Source of the DNA: Collinsella sp. AF20-14LB
GTDB lineage: Bacteria; Actinomycetota; Coriobacteriia; Coriobacteriales; Coriobacteriaceae
NCBI RefSeq assembly: GCF_003459505.1
Contig: NZ_QRWD01000019.1
Coordinates: forward strand, 1 to 23,551
Length of the DNA: 23,551 nucleotides
Direction of reading: 5' to 3'
The notes below the pieces were generated by a model, which did no database searches, was not told where the DNA came from, and worked only from the letters and a program-made list of their open reading frames with translations. Positions 23,001 through 23,551 of this stretch are shown in pieces; position 1 is the stretch's first letter, and every line of letters begins with the position of its first letter. The translations under genes and the position numbers were made by a program.

Positions 23001-23526
23001 TGAAGATTGCCGCCTCGTCGATTACGACGGCTGGCACCTCTGGAAGGCGGATGTCTCGACCACGGAATCCGCCACACTCGAGGCGAAAGAACTCGACCTT
23101 GCATCCAATACCGTCGTAACGGGCATTCGCATTGAATACGGTGCGGTAGCCGCCGACTTTACGACTCGAAGCGATACGGATTCTTGGACCCGCGATGATC
23201 TCAAAGATGAGCACGACGACCTTGACGATGCCAAAGCAATCCTTGGCACAGATGCTCGGGGCGCAGTCGTGCACATGCAGGCAACGTCGGCTTATACACC
23301 CCAAACTGCACTCACCAACAGCGCACGCGTCGATCTTTGCCGCAACGGCGGCGGCGATAAACTTGAGTCACATGACGAGGACCGTGTCATTCAACGCTGT
23401 ACCCTACCGCAGGACCTACCGGCAACAGGATCAGCTCCCATCGCCGCTTGCATCACCGCGCTCCTGACCTCGGGTGCCGCAGCCCTATGGTTCGCTCGCC
23501 TTAGGTCAATCCCAAAGAAGCGCTAG
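20095..23526 (+). CDS. Thioester-domain, Cna-B repeat adhesin with LPATG anchor
   Basis: A 1,143-residue surface protein. The signal peptide is 1-36 (cleavage near AAFA-VDG). The N-terminal domain (about 38-208) has the hallmarks of a thioester adhesin: C70 in AYCMNQ and Q128 in ATQLAVW, the pair that forms an internal thioester able to bond covalently to host molecules. Six Cna-B/SpaA-like modules follow at about 210-300, 306-400, 411-528, 533-634, 641-745 and 752-837. Most have a VxKxD-like Lys and a YxxxExxAPxGY-like Glu expected to form isopeptide bonds. A distinct beta domain of the kind seen in VaFE-type proteins spans about 838-1095, then LPATG (1108-1112), a hydrophobic helix and a basic tail. 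AAGGAG lies five bases before the ATG. Likely a fibre-like host adhesin. Confidence 0.93.
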   Translation: MSNAPTHSVHSAIATGPLLLLLFLLFGCLAPGAAFAVDGYDQLGFRTISDDCGPFFIGKYEAQDASIAYCMNQERPGPTKPGGPWLNFDQGWVWLDDEFAAIVCHGYPTATSFGGYHLSPDRARAATQLAVWMLNGTTHVDGTYSYTTAQGKTKSGHFTADNEVVAAARWLHDSAKSGSIKAAPHRARRYLGAVSGGSKRQDMLYVLPAVSVSFQKQSANAAITSGNNTYQFDGATFDVFESASGARVGTIQMDSNGRAQAALLPNTAYYLVETKAPAGYVPRRDRIAFTTGNDGGQVAVDEQPGTITLHVVKLDAATNAGPQAGASLAGAEFTCVSQSTPGWAQTLTTDENGRATLTDVPLGTFTIYESKAPEGYLPSGDSWSYAVGADQLGDSGVVEIESRVSDIPIAFDLEISKFKDYGNSDQSGLEQPAGDVVFEVVSNSSQQVVGTLTTNIYGFASTKDQPEAWFGTGKRPAGVHGAVPYDRAGYTVREVPETVPEGFKRAGEWTVEANQISDGAELQYIVDNHALSTHLQIVKRDAQTGASVPLAGFTFQLLDSNHKPVSQTCWYPAHNVMDTFTTDATGTVTLPESLVPGTYYVRETSAKEPYLVGGEIEVNIPADINLTPVAIVSYYDRAATGNIRIVKTDAVDGSSLAGAIFEIRASGDIVRPDGSIAALDGETVATVTTDETGEARADDLPLGSGTARYEVVETQAPTGFLLDRTHHIVDLTYADQKTPVVEARLNVSDDYTKVDISKVDASGEQEVKGAQLTLYGPDKTEIDSWTSSDKPHCIEHLAPGTYSLRETMSPRTYDLAEEITFEIKDTGEVQSVAMKDAPIEIKGQVDKRQELVQPIGKGLLANGDGKNRAAMQTNTDGLFSYTIDARNDSATWVDEFTITDDLECAEDDTARFVSIETPVAIGDLNGLCNVWYRTTPLDSTDVDEPANATLDDGHENPWLESDEVKESLGEDCRLVDYDGWHLWKADVSTTESATLEAKELDLASNTVVTGIRIEYGAVAADFTTRSDTDSWTRDDLKDEHDDLDDAKAILGTDARGAVVHMQATSAYTPQTALTNSARVDLCRNGGGDKLESHDEDRVIQRCTLPQDLPATGSAPIAACITALLTSGAAALWFARLRSIPKKR

Positions 23527-23530
23527 CGCG

Positions 23531-23551
23531 ATGAAAAAGCGGGGGGGGCCG
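23531..23551 (+). other. Window edge: possible gene start or half-hairpin with G8
   Basis: Four bases after the adhesin stop codon there is ATGAAAAAG, then C, eight G's (23541-23548) and CCG. It could be the first codons of a next gene, or the left arm of a terminator (AAAAAGCGG would pair with CCGCTTTTT). No ribosome site of normal spacing is visible. The window ends before this can be decided. Confidence 0.3.

Overview
The window looks like a piece of chromosome from a gut-type Coriobacteriia actinobacterium, most likely Collinsella or a near relative. This is an inference from the surface-protein style, the LAxTG/LPxTG sorting signals, the gene repertoire and the high-GC codon use; no rRNA is present to confirm it. 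Nearly all chromosomal genes from 4.4 to 19.8 kb read on the minus strand.

Region 1 (about 341-4415) is a compact integrated element inserted in the 3' part of a tRNA-Lys(UUU) gene. A perfect 48-bp repeat (341-388 and 4368-4415) marks its ends, so the excised circle would be 4,027 bp. It carries a tyrosine integrase, a small DUF3970-like protein, an excisionase-like HTH protein, two overlapping unrecognised genes and no relaxase or capsid gene. Its non-coding DNA is highly organised. Three same-spaced GGTAC-type sites lie inside each end (candidate integrase arm sites). A hairpin-dense block sits at 2282-2387 and another at 4078-4231. Six 15-bp palindromes at 3785-3968, five of them about two helical turns apart inside a 13-bp perfect inverted repeat, are followed by an AT-rich stretch. 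This reads like an iteron-type replication origin on a tiny integrative, plasmid-like or satellite element, and it is the most novel part of the window.

Region 2 (4371-9717, minus strand) holds tRNA-Lys, an M29 aminopeptidase, a two-TM membrane protein abutting purC, and an OmpR-type response regulator with its histidine kinase.

Region 3 (9871-14091, minus strand) holds a Tat-exported lipoprotein translationally coupled to a TSCPD-domain protein. Next is a membrane-anchored solute-binding-type protein overlapping by ATGA with a PAS-GGDEF diguanylate cyclase, a plausible two-gene c-di-GMP sensor.

Region 4 (14364-20094) holds a 1,116-residue Ig-like (Big_2) surface protein ending in an LANTG sorting signal. 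A G10 tract lies in its likely promoter, which suggests phase variation. Two near-identical terminator copies flank this gene; the second serves purB. Upstream of purB lie palindromes and tRNA debris, then tRNA-Gly(CCC).

Region 5 (20095 to the end, plus strand) is a large cell-wall adhesin: a thioester domain, six Cna-B/SpaA-like modules and an LPATG anchor. The window stops in a G8 tract just after it.
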